DNA of 26,110 nucleotides, taken from Acidimicrobiaceae bacterium (GTDB lineage: Bacteria; Actinomycetota; Acidimicrobiia; Acidimicrobiales; RAAP-2). Every line of letters begins with the position of its first letter. Within the stretch, counting starts at the first letter, position 1. Where the stretch lies: the NCBI GenBank assembly GCA_003164275.1, contig PLSY01000321.1, forward strand, positions 11,009 through 37,118, given 5' to 3'. Below are positions 15,313 through 23,875 of this stretch, piece after piece. The notes under the pieces were generated by a model. The model saw only the letters and a list, made by a program, of their open reading frames with translations, did no database searches and was not told the origin of the DNA. A program made the translations under genes and the position numbers.

Positions 15313-18300
15313 TCACCCCTTTGGCCGCGACTTTGAACGCCTCGGTCGCAGGACTGATGGCAAGGGCAGAGCTCCCGGGTCAAAGTCAGCGAGAGTGGCC
15401 TCGATGGAGGCCGCGTCGGCCATCAGCAGGTCGACCATGGCCGACCCATCCATGCGCTCGGCGGGCGCCACGACCTCGGCGGTGATCGCCATCGGCGGCT
15501 CCACCGAGTCGAGCAGCAAGCTCAACTTCGTCCCGATGACCTCGAGCTGGGCATCCTCGAAGATGGTGTTGTGGAGTCCTGGGATCTCGACTGTGGTCAG
15601 CTGTCCCGAGACATATGGCGCCCAGCCGAGGTCGCCCTTCCCGATGGCCATGGACATGCCCTGTTTGGTCCGCAGCACGGCGACATCTCCGTCATAGGGT
15701 CCCGGCCGATAGTGCTTCACGGCCTGGTTGCTCGATCGGTACGAGCGGGTGATGGTGGCATCCACCCGGTCGTCGGCCGTCGGGCCGCCGAGTTTGCCCC
15801 GCCGGGAGGTGACGAGGCCCATGAGGCGGTGGGCCCGTTCGGCGAAGCTGGCGGCTTTGATGTCCGGCCAGTTCATGACCGACTCGGCCCAGACATAGTG
15901 GAATGATGACCGCGGCACGGGGCTGTCCAAGAGGACGACGAGAGGGAGCTCCTCGCCGTCGGCGGCCAGACGCCGGGCCGTCTCGTAGGCCACCAGGCCG
16001 CCGGCCGAGTGGCCGCCGACAACGTAGGGCCCGTGGGGCTGCAACGCCCGGATCTGGGTAACCGCCTCGGCGGCCAGCTCGTCGATGGTCGTTCGGGTGG
16101 GCACCGACTCGCCGTCAAACGCTTGGACCTGTATGCCGACCAGGGGACGGTCGGCTGGTAGGTACTGGCCGAGGCGCCGGTAACGCAGGGCCGTGCCCAA
16201 GTAGGCATGGATCATGTAGATGGGCGCCTTGCTGCCGTCGCCGTTGACCGACAGGTAGAGGGGCTCGTCACCCACCGCACCGACCATGGCGGCAACGCCG
16301 GCGATGGTGGTGTCCTCTAGTACTCGGCCGATCTCGATGATGCAGCCGAACTCCTTCTCCAGGGAGGAGAGCAGCTGGAACAGCCCGAGCGAGCTCCCGC
16401 CGAGATCGTCGAAGAAATCGTCTACACCGCTGATGGGTCCGTCGAAGCCGATGATGTCCCCGGCCAAGCGGGCAACGACCCGGACCCGGGCGTCATCGCC
16501 GTCCTCCTCGGCACCGGAGATGCTCGGCGTGATCCGACTCACCTGTTCTCGCCACACCGGGAGCCGCTCGACCTCGAGTTTGCCATTGGCCGTGACCGGG
16601 AAGGCCGGCATCATCACGAACTGGGCGGGAACCATAAACTGGGGGAGACTGCGGCCCAGCCATTGGCGAACCTCTTGTGACGACAACGCCTCGGACTCCG
16701 TCGTGACATAGGCGACGAGAGAGGCCCGGGCCCCACTTCCCTCGGAGGTAACGAACGCCTGTCCGATAGCGGGATGCCCGGCCAGGGTGGCCTCGATCTC
16801 CCCGGGCTCGATGCGGAAGCCCCGAAGCTTGAGCTGGCGGTCCTTGCGGCCGCAGAAGGTGATCACTCCGCGTCGATCGCGACGGCCGAGGTCACCTGAC
16901 CGGTAGATCCGCACCGCGCTGCCCTTGGAGTCGGTCCACGACACGAACCGTCGGTCGGTGTCGACCGGGTCGCCGACGTAGCCGTCGGCCAGCTGCGGAC
17001 CGTAGATGCAGATCTCCCCCTTCTCGCCCCGGCCCACTTCCCGGTCCTCGTCGTCCAAGAGCACGACCGCCGCTCCGGGCAAGGGTCGTCCGATCGGTAC
17101 GGGACCGCTGACAGGCCCTGTCACCTCGTGGGCCGTAGCGAGGACAGTGCTCTCGGTTGGCCCGTAGGTGTTAATCAGCTTGGTGATGGACGTCTTGGAC
17201 AGCAGCTCGGTGGCGAGCGATCCCGACAGGTTCTCGCCGCCCGAGATGATCGTCTTCAAGGTCGACGGCAGCCGTCCGGCCCGCAGGAGCTCGGTGAGCA
17301 CCGAGGGGGTGTTGGCCAACATGGTGGCATCGATCGTCCGATCGGCCAGGGCCAGGGCGCTCGGGATGACGTGGACGACCCCCCCGGTGACGAGAGGCCC
17401 GAGCACCTCCAAGATGAACGGGTCGAAGCTGAACGAGATGGTGGTCGCCGTGCTGGCGAGCTCCTCTGGCGACAGGGTGGTGCGCACCCACTGGAGCACC
17501 GTGGCCAGTCCCCGATGAGGCACCTGGACGCCCTTCGGCTGGCCGGACGAGCCCGAGGTGAACAAGACGTAGGCCGGACTGTCGAGGGTCGGAAGCGGCC
17601 GGGTCCTAGCCGTGGCAAAGCCAACGCCTCCGCTCACCGCCGCCCGGATCGGGAACTCCATGACCGAGGGATCGATGCGGGCGATACCTGGGGCCTCAGC
17701 GATGAAGGAGCCACGCGTAGCGAAGGCCACCGACACCCCGGCCCGGCCGCAGAGGTCGATGAGCCGGGCCGCCGGGTAGTCGGGATCGAGGGGAACGTAG
17801 ACCGCCCCGAGCGACCAGATACCGATCATGGCGGCGATGGCCTCTTTCGACCGAGGCAGGCACACCCCGACCGGCTGGCCGGGCTCAACGCCCATGATCG
17901 AAAGATGATCCACCGCCGTCTCAGCTGCCCGATGGAGCTCCTCGTACGACCAGGTAACCGACCCATCGACCACAGCGGGGGACGATGGCGTGGCCAACAG
18001 CTGCGCCAACAGCTGTTCCACGACCGAGAGGCCGACCGGCGCCAGCACCGGACGGGCGACCGGCCTCGAGCGTGCATTGTCGCCTCGGCCCCTGGCTGCA
18101 CTGCGCGGCTTCTCTTTCGCCTGCAGCATCTCGGCGTAGACGTCGCTTTGAGCATTGGCCAGCTCATCCCAGTTGAGGCCGGCCACGCGGCTCGGGCCGG
18201 CCTCGCCCAGCCTCCTCCTCCGATCGGGACTGGTCGCCAACGCCTCCAGGGCGGCCGCGAACTGGGCGACGTCGAAGGGCTCCACCCGGGCGCCGACCGA

Positions 18301-20715
18301 GTTGTCGACCAGGGCCCGCAGACAGGCGATGTCGAAGGCCACGACCGGCGTCCGCACGGCCAGGGACTCAGCTGCCACCATGCCGAAGGTCTCGTAGCGG
18401 CTCGGCATGGCGACGAGGTCGCAACCGGCCAGCCACTCGAAGCGCTCGTCGGCCGGCACACGCCCGACGAAGTGGACACGGTCGGCGATGCCCAGTCGGG
18501 CGGCCAGCTCGACCAACGCCTGGCGGTCCGGCCCGTCACCTGCGAGGTAGAGGTCCTGAACGACGGTGGGGCCGATCCGAGCGTAGGACTCCAACAGCAG
18601 ATCGAGTCCCTTCTGGGCGATCTCCAGGCGCCCGAGGTAGCCGATGCCCGAGCGGGCGACGTCATAAGAGGCGAAGGCTCCCTCGTCCAGGCCGTTGGCG
18701 ATGACGGTGACCTCGGCTGCGGGGTTCCGCTTGGCGAGCGTCGCCCCCAAGTCGTCGGACACGGCCACGAGGCGTCGATGGGAGCGCACGCCGATGGTCT
18801 CGACCCAGGAGAACGGGAGGTGGTATTGCTTGCTCTTCTCAGCCGCGAACAACCACTGGACGACTCCGACGACCGGACGCCTGGTCATCCAAGGGACGGC
18901 CACAGAGGAGAAGGGGGCGCCGAAATCCTCGACGACCAGGTTCGAGCGGTAGCGGAGGGAGGCGACCGGGAGAGTGGCGAAGTAGGCCAGTCGCTCGACG
19001 AAGTCGCCACCCCCGGCGACTCCGCTGTGGACGTAGTGGACACCGTCTTCGACCCGCGGCCGGCACCCTCGGTACCGAGCGCAGACCACGGTGATGTCAT
19101 AGCGGTCGGCCAGGCGCTGGTTGATCTCGTGGGTACGGACCGAGCCGCCTCCCGCCCCGGGACGGCGCGGATCCTCGTAGCCGAGGTGCAGCACCTTCGG
19201 ACGAGGTGGGCCGACGGGCCCACCGCCTCCGGACCCGGGGCCACTCCCCCCTGCACCCCCTCCTCCCCCTCCGGCCCGGGCCACGGCCAGCAGCCCGCGT
19301 GCCGAGAACACGCTGAGAACGCCGAGCGACCACAGAAGCCAGAGGCCTTCATGTCGGCGCAGCGCCACCAGTGGCGCGCAGGATACGGCGACGACGACGG
19401 TCGATCGCCACAGCCCGCGGAGTGACCCAGACCAGGTTCGGGCGATCTCTCGAAGCAACAGTGCAGTGACGACGGTCGCGCCGATCGTCACGGCTATGGC
19501 CAGGCCCACGATGCCGTGCTTCTCCAGACCGAAGACATCAAGTGTCACGCCAAGGGCCACGCCCGCAGCCAACAGTTTGGTAGCCCGGCGGAACAGCCCG
19601 GTGGCCTGGAAGTAGGTGGTAGTCAGATTGACCACCCCCATCATCAGGCCGGCGGCCGCCGTCCACGGCAGGATGGCGCCGACATCGCCGTACCGGGCCG
19701 GGAAGAGCATCGAGGTGATCGAGCCCGGCAGGGTGACCACGATGAGACAGATCGGCACGCACAGCTTGGCGTAGAGCTTGACGCTGTCCTGGATAACGAC
19801 CGACGGCTCCTCCCGCTGGGCCACCATCCTCGGGAAGACCACCATGGAGAGCGCTGACCCGATGAACACAGGGATCCGGCCGATGATGTTGGCCGCCTGG
19901 TAGGTGGCGAGGGCGGGCTGGGCGCCCAGGATGAGGCTGCCGATGACCACATCCATGCTGGCGAGCACGGCCACGCCCGCCTGGATGGCCAGCAGCCCCT
20001 GGGTGCTCGCCCACAGATTGCGGCCGGCGAGCGCACGCTTCGAGAACTCCATGTCGTGGACCATGTAGACAAGCCCGCCTGCAGCCACGAGGCCGGCCCC
20101 GAGCGCGAATCCGGCGATGGCCCCGCTGGCCCCGGCGCCGAGAGCGACGAGGCCGACGCCGGCACCGACCTTGACCACCACCTCACCGACCCGGAGGCAG
20201 GCGATCAGCCGGAAGCTCTGCAGGCCCTGGAAGTACCCGGCGGCAGTGGCGGCCATGAAGATGAGGAAGACCGAAGCGAAGGCGGCGATGAGCACCGGCC
20301 CCGAGGCGTAGTGGGCGGCGATGAGACAGGTGGCAAGCCCGGCCGCCGTCCCCTGGAGGACGGTGGCGAACAGGCAGAAGGTCACAGCCAGGCGCCGGCG
20401 GGGACGGTCGCGCTTGGAGCGGAGGACCTCTTGGGCGAGCACCCACGGCAGAGCGGCGCCGGCGACCGTCCCGCAGATCAACAGGAGCGCGGAGATGGAG
20501 GAGACGGCGGCGAACTCTCGTGTCGGCAGGAGCCACAACAAGATCAGCGTGTAGCCGTAGTTGAGAACCGAGACGAGGCCGGTTGCCGTGACCACCACGG
20601 CCTCGTCCCCGAGCTTGTGCCCCACCGCCTTCTTCTTCCTGTGCATGGCTGAGGTCAGACGTCTCGGCTGGGGGGCGAGCGCCTGAGGGGCCAGGTCCAG
20701 TGTTGTGCTTGTCAT
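15313..20715 (-). CDS. Flippase - GT4 glycosyltransferase - NRPS (A-PCP-TE) fusion protein
   Basis: One uninterrupted 1800-codon frame. ATG at 20715 overlaps the previous stop as ATGA. Residues ~1-475: multi-span Wzx/MATE-like polysaccharide flippase (about 12 hydrophobic segments, no signal peptide). Residues ~478-502: Gly-rich linker. Residues ~507-880: GT4 glycosyltransferase starting KVLHLGYEDPRRPGAGGGS, with GIGYLGRLEIAQKG and the E-x7-E motif in YETFGMVAAES. Residues ~900-1390: adenylation domain with A3 LFTSGSSGQPKG, A5 NTYGPTES, A7 YRSGDLGRRD, A8 LKLRGFRIEPGEIE and the A10 Lys in NGKLE. Residues ~1420-1500: carrier domain DDFFDDLGGSSL (phosphopantetheine Ser1442). Residues ~1510-1770: thioesterase with GHSAGG (Ser1570), LLDS (Asp1597) and GLHNTIFE (His1715). 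There is no condensation domain. All catalytic residues checked are intact. Likely it moves a lipid-linked glycan, adds sugar, and activates and releases or transfers an acyl/aminoacyl unit; the coupling is inferred. Internal GTG starts (for example Val508) could make separate products. Confidence 0.88.
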   Translation of the reverse strand: MTSTTLDLAPQALAPQPRRLTSAMHRKKKAVGHKLGDEAVVVTATGLVSVLNYGYTLILLWLLPTREFAAVSSISALLLICGTVAGAALPWVLAQEVLRSKRDRPRRRLAVTFCLFATVLQGTAAGLATCLIAAHYASGPVLIAAFASVFLIFMAATAAGYFQGLQSFRLIACLRVGEVVVKVGAGVGLVALGAGASGAIAGFALGAGLVAAGGLVYMVHDMEFSKRALAGRNLWASTQGLLAIQAGVAVLASMDVVIGSLILGAQPALATYQAANIIGRIPVFIGSALSMVVFPRMVAQREEPSVVIQDSVKLYAKLCVPICLIVVTLPGSITSMLFPARYGDVGAILPWTAAAGLMMGVVNLTTTYFQATGLFRRATKLLAAGVALGVTLDVFGLEKHGIVGLAIAVTIGATVVTALLLREIARTWSGSLRGLWRSTVVVAVSCAPLVALRRHEGLWLLWSLGVLSVFSARGLLAVARAGGGGGGAGGSGPGSGGGGPVGPPRPKVLHLGYEDPRRPGAGGGSVRTHEINQRLADRYDITVVCARYRGCRPRVEDGVHYVHSGVAGGGDFVERLAYFATLPVASLRYRSNLVVEDFGAPFSSVAVPWMTRRPVVGVVQWLFAAEKSKQYHLPFSWVETIGVRSHRRLVAVSDDLGATLAKRNPAAEVTVIANGLDEGAFASYDVARSGIGYLGRLEIAQKGLDLLLESYARIGPTVVQDLYLAGDGPDRQALVELAARLGIADRVHFVGRVPADERFEWLAGCDLVAMPSRYETFGMVAAESLAVRTPVVAFDIACLRALVDNSVGARVEPFDVAQFAAALEALATSPDRRRRLGEAGPSRVAGLNWDELANAQSDVYAEMLQAKEKPRSAARGRGDNARSRPVARPVLAPVGLSVVEQLLAQLLATPSSPAVVDGSVTWSYEELHRAAETAVDHLSIMGVEPGQPVGVCLPRSKEAIAAMIGIWSLGAVYVPLDPDYPAARLIDLCGRAGVSVAFATRGSFIAEAPGIARIDPSVMEFPIRAAVSGGVGFATARTRPLPTLDSPAYVLFTSGSSGQPKGVQVPHRGLATVLQWVRTTLSPEELASTATTISFSFDPFILEVLGPLVTGGVVHVIPSALALADRTIDATMLANTPSVLTELLRAGRLPSTLKTIISGGENLSGSLATELLSKTSITKLINTYGPTESTVLATAHEVTGPVSGPVPIGRPLPGAAVVLLDDEDREVGRGEKGEICIYGPQLADGYVGDPVDTDRRFVSWTDSKGSAVRIYRSGDLGRRDRRGVITFCGRKDRQLKLRGFRIEPGEIEATLAGHPAIGQAFVTSEGSGARASLVAYVTTESEALSSQEVRQWLGRSLPQFMVPAQFVMMPAFPVTANGKLEVERLPVWREQVSRITPSISGAEEDGDDARVRVVARLAGDIIGFDGPISGVDDFFDDLGGSSLGLFQLLSSLEKEFGCIIEIGRVLEDTTIAGVAAMVGAVGDEPLYLSVNGDGSKAPIYMIHAYLGTALRYRRLGQYLPADRPLVGIQVQAFDGESVPTRTTIDELAAEAVTQIRALQPHGPYVVGGHSAGGLVAYETARRLAADGEELPLVVLLDSPVPRSSFHYVWAESVMNWPDIKAASFAERAHRLMGLVTSRRGKLGGPTADDRVDATITRSYRSSNQAVKHYRPGPYDGDVAVLRTKQGMSMAIGKGDLGWAPYVSGQLTTVEIPGLHNTIFEDAQLEVIGTKLSLLLDSVEPPMAITAEVVAPAERMDGSAMVDLLMADAASIEATLADFDPGALPLPSVLRPRRSKSRPKG

Positions 20716-22379
20716 CGTGCCGCTCCGGTGATCCCTTGGACCTTGTAGACGCGAAGGCTCCCGTCGGAGATGCCGTTGGCCTCGAAGACCAGGTGCCCTC
20801 CTCGCTCTACCGTTGTGAGAAATGACTTGGAGGCGATGCCGTAGCCCTGGTCGACCAGGGTGGTGGCGATCACCACGTAGTCGACGTGGTGGGCCCGCAT
20901 CTGAGCCAGGGTCCCCCACTGTCCGATCACCCCGCGGTGCATGAGGAACTGGGACGCTCCGTCCGTCGACGAGACGACGGCCGACGGGGGGACCTTGTTC
21001 CCCTCCCAGCGCAAGAGCTGTCGGTACTCGTCGTCCCGCCCGGCATGGACGCTCGTCCAGACGAAGAGGTTGAAGCCCATGGCGACGAGCAGGAGGACCG
21101 CCCCCGTGACCAGCCACTTGCCACGTCGCCAGCTCTCGACGCCGGCCACCCACAGGCAGAGACTGATGAGGCTCGGGAGGAGCAGGATGTAGTACATCTG
21201 CTCCTCGATGGTCCCGAACAGGGTGGCGTAGACGAGGTAGGCGGCTGCAGCCACGGTCCACACCGCCATGAGCACGGTGAGCCGGTCTCGGACGTCTCTT
21301 GGGTACTGGCGGCTACTCCAGGGCTCCATCCTCCACAGCAGTCCGGCGGCGGCAGCCACTCCGACAACCAGTACCACGTAGGTCACAGCAAAGGTGCCGA
21401 GGTCGGCCAGGATCCGCGACTGGATGGAGACATGTGTGCTCGCCGAGTTGAATCCGCTGATCTGCTTCGTCCCGACGAGACGGAGGATGCCGTCTTCCTT
21501 GGCGTGCCACCAGGCCGCAAACCCGAACGACCATGACAGCGCGATGACCATGCCCACGTAGGCGACGGCGGCCATGATGGCAACGACGAAGGCCTCCCGT
21601 CGGGCGATCACCCAGCCGGTCGCCCACAAGAGGAACAGGGCGAAGACGACCACCAGGCCGAAGGTCTCCTTGGTGGTGACGACGGTGCCTGCGGCAAGTC
21701 CGGCACCAATCACCCATGCCCAGTGACCGAGGGACCCCGACCGCGTCATGTCGGCCATGGCCAGACAGAAGAAGAGCGACACCATGGCGAGCTGGGCCGG
21801 GGCTTCGAGCATGACCCGACTGTCGAAGCTGATGGCCAACGGATCGACTGCAAGCAGGAGGGCGACGATCACGGCCACCCACCGAGTGGCGACGCGCTCA
21901 ACGAGCAAGAAGGTCACGAGGCAGGTCAAGGTGCCGACGATGACGTCCACGTAGCGGAGACTGAACAGGGTGCTCTCGGTACTGCCGTGCAGACCGAAGG
22001 CCAAGATGACGGCGGCATAGAGACCGAAGGCAGCCGGTGGGTGAAGGGCGAAGGGGAGCCCATAGAGCTCGACCCCCCGCCCCCGAGCCAGATTCATCGA
22101 GATCGACGTGTAGCTGATCTCGTCGATGAAGATGTCATAGGCCGTTGGCAGGGCGGTGATCCGGGCGAGGAGGGCCACGGCCCCGACGGCCAGGAACCAC
22201 AGCGTCCGACTGCAAAGGATCCGCCACGCCAGTGATGGCCGGTGGCGGCGACGCGTGGCTGGCGGCTCCTCGACCGTCGGTTGTACCTCAACCCACGGCG
22301 GCGCCTCCAACATCGGGCGCGACGGGACATCGATGAAGGCGTGCGAATTAGTGAAGTTGGACTCGACCGCTACCGTCAT
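20712..22379 (-). CDS. GT39/ArnT-like membrane glycosyltransferase
   Basis: A 555-aa integral membrane protein. A ~55-residue cytoplasmic, Pro/Arg-rich N-terminus precedes the first transmembrane helix (LWFLAVGAVALLARI). The first outer loop has YDIFIDEISY with the Asp86-Glu87 pair typical of PMT/ArnT-type transferases, then LARGRGVELYGLPFALHPP. About ten more hydrophobic segments follow, and a ~110-residue soluble C-terminal domain (QLLRWEGNKVPPSAVVSS to the end). Such enzymes take a sugar from a polyprenyl-phosphate donor on the outer face of the membrane. That fits the GT2 partner upstream, which could make the donor. ATG at 22379 overlaps the GT4 stop by one base (TGATG), and its own stop overlaps the fusion gene start by four (ATGA). 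Confidence 0.9.
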   Translation of the reverse strand: MTVAVESNFTNSHAFIDVPSRPMLEAPPWVEVQPTVEEPPATRRRHRPSLAWRILCSRTLWFLAVGAVALLARITALPTAYDIFIDEISYTSISMNLARGRGVELYGLPFALHPPAAFGLYAAVILAFGLHGSTESTLFSLRYVDVIVGTLTCLVTFLLVERVATRWVAVIVALLLAVDPLAISFDSRVMLEAPAQLAMVSLFFCLAMADMTRSGSLGHWAWVIGAGLAAGTVVTTKETFGLVVVFALFLLWATGWVIARREAFVVAIMAAVAYVGMVIALSWSFGFAAWWHAKEDGILRLVGTKQISGFNSASTHVSIQSRILADLGTFAVTYVVLVVGVAAAAGLLWRMEPWSSRQYPRDVRDRLTVLMAVWTVAAAAYLVYATLFGTIEEQMYYILLLPSLISLCLWVAGVESWRRGKWLVTGAVLLLVAMGFNLFVWTSVHAGRDDEYRQLLRWEGNKVPPSAVVSSTDGASQFLMHRGVIGQWGTLAQMRAHHVDYVVIATTLVDQGYGIASKSFLTTVERGGHLVFEANGISDGSLRVYKVQGITGAAR

Positions 22380-23875
22380 CAGCCGGCCAGGGCGTCGCTG
22401 TCGCTGTCGCCGTCGACCTCGTTCCTCTGGCCCACCGGGACGGTCGCTTGGACCGAGGCGATGGCCGGAGACACGAGGTCGACGTGGCGGGCGACGGTAA
22501 CGAGCACCCGGGCGTCCTCGATGACCTCGGGCAGAAATCCGGCACGTCGGAGGGCCAGTTTGGCCGTCTCAGTGTCCGTGTTGCGCAACAGGACGACGAA
22601 ATCGCCGTCGCTCATCACGCACTTGTCGGTGCTCCGAAAGCTCGGCACCTTCCCGTGGGGAAGTAGCTCGACAGGAAGGCGCACCACCGACGCGAGGTCG
22701 GTTACATGGCGCCGGTTGTTCGGTGACTGGGCCAGGCGGCCCCGCTCGGCCTCGAGCAGGCTGAAGACCTGTGCCCCCATCTCCTCCCAGGTGAACTGAG
22801 CGGCCCACTGGCGCGTTCGCGTCCCCATTGCCATGGCCTCGCCCTCATCTTCCAGATCTCGGAGGACAGAGGCGATGGCCGGTGCCAGCGCCTCTGCGTC
22901 GTCGAGTAGCCAGCCCGTCTCGCCATGACGGATGGAGTCCCTCAGCCCCGGGCGCTGGTAGGCGAGGACCGGGACTCCCAAGGAGTTGGCCTCGACGACC
23001 GAGAGTCCCCAGCCCTCTCCCTTGGATGCGTTGACCGACATCCAGGCCGTACGCATCAGTTGGTCCCGGTCGGGTGTGGAGAGCGCCCCGTGGACGACCA
23101 CATGGTCGGACAGGTCGAGGTCCGAAACTATGGCCTCGATGGCCGGGCGTTCGGTCCCGTCGCCCACGATGTGAAGCTCGAGGCCGGGAAACTCCCCGAC
23201 CAGCTCGGGGACCGCGGCGACGATCGAGGCCACCGACTTGTGGGCCACCAGTCGTCCGACGCAGACGATGCGAGGGGTCTTCGACCGGCTCTTCAGAGGG
23301 GCGAGGGTGGCCGCCGGGGACTCGAAGCCGGGAGGAATGACCACGATGTCACCCTTCAGCCCCAACCTTCGCCGGGCTCCCATCCGGGTGGACGGCGAGA
23401 CGGCGATGATGGTCCGGTCCCGGTAGACAAGGCACGAGCCCTTGGACTCCAGCCATCGTCCGAGTCTGGCGGCCATGGGCGGCAGGTACAGAGCGAACTG
23501 GTCCTGGTGCACGTGGTGGATCAGCATGAGGACGGGGGTCTTCTTCTTCACCACCAACGGCGTGAAGAAGGGGATCCCGTTCTGGGAGTCGACCACCGCC
23601 TGGACCTGGCCGCGATGGGCGAGGAGCCAGAGGAGGGCCCACACATACGCGGTGTAGGTGCCGCCCCGGCGGACGATCTTGTACCCCTCCACGTGATCGT
23701 GACGCCCCTCCCCCTCGACCGACGAGGTGAGCAGGACGACGTCCATGCCCCGGTCGGCGAAGTTCCGGGCCAGACGCTCACAGACCGCCTCTGCACCACC
23801 GGCCTCGGGGTGCTTGCGGTCCCGCCAGTTGGTGATGACGAGGATCTGGCGATCCGACCTTCGGACGAAGCTCAT
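22379..23875 (-). CDS. GT4 glycosyltransferase with C-terminal extension
   Basis: 498 aa from ATG at 23875 (ATGA overlap with the GT2 stop). It begins with a Rossmann strand and the acceptor-site loop NWRDRKHPEAGGAEAVCERLA. Later come IVCVGRLVAHKS, LHIVGDGTERP and the E-x7-E motif in GEGWGLSVVEANSLGVPVLA, all typical of retaining GT-B enzymes of family GT4 using nucleotide sugars. After the glycosyltransferase fold (to about residue 370) there is an unusual ~125-residue tail containing DGDFVVLLRNTDTETAKLAL and ARVLVTVARHVDLVSPA, ending in an acidic DGDSDSDALAG; I do not recognise it. It is probably cytoplasmic and adds a sugar to a lipid-linked intermediate. The open frame upstream of 23875 lies inside the GT2 gene and is not used. 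Confidence 0.9.
   Translation of the reverse strand: MSFVRRSDRQILVITNWRDRKHPEAGGAEAVCERLARNFADRGMDVVLLTSSVEGEGRHDHVEGYKIVRRGGTYTAYVWALLWLLAHRGQVQAVVDSQNGIPFFTPLVVKKKTPVLMLIHHVHQDQFALYLPPMAARLGRWLESKGSCLVYRDRTIIAVSPSTRMGARRRLGLKGDIVVIPPGFESPAATLAPLKSRSKTPRIVCVGRLVAHKSVASIVAAVPELVGEFPGLELHIVGDGTERPAIEAIVSDLDLSDHVVVHGALSTPDRDQLMRTAWMSVNASKGEGWGLSVVEANSLGVPVLAYQRPGLRDSIRHGETGWLLDDAEALAPAIASVLRDLEDEGEAMAMGTRTRQWAAQFTWEEMGAQVFSLLEAERGRLAQSPNNRRHVTDLASVVRLPVELLPHGKVPSFRSTDKCVMSDGDFVVLLRNTDTETAKLALRRAGFLPEVIEDARVLVTVARHVDLVSPAIASVQATVPVGQRNEVDGDSDSDALAG

Noticed and set aside
17128..19425. A 765-codon plus-strand open frame opposite the GT4/NRPS part of the fusion
   Set aside because: Its composition is Arg/Gly/His/Asp-rich with no domain, and it is fully antisense to a frame with intact motifs. 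High GC makes long antisense frames common.
20716..21261. Upstream extension of the fusion frame
   Set aside because: It overlaps the GT39-like gene in another frame and has no motifs; the ATGA overlap at 20712-20715 is a better start.
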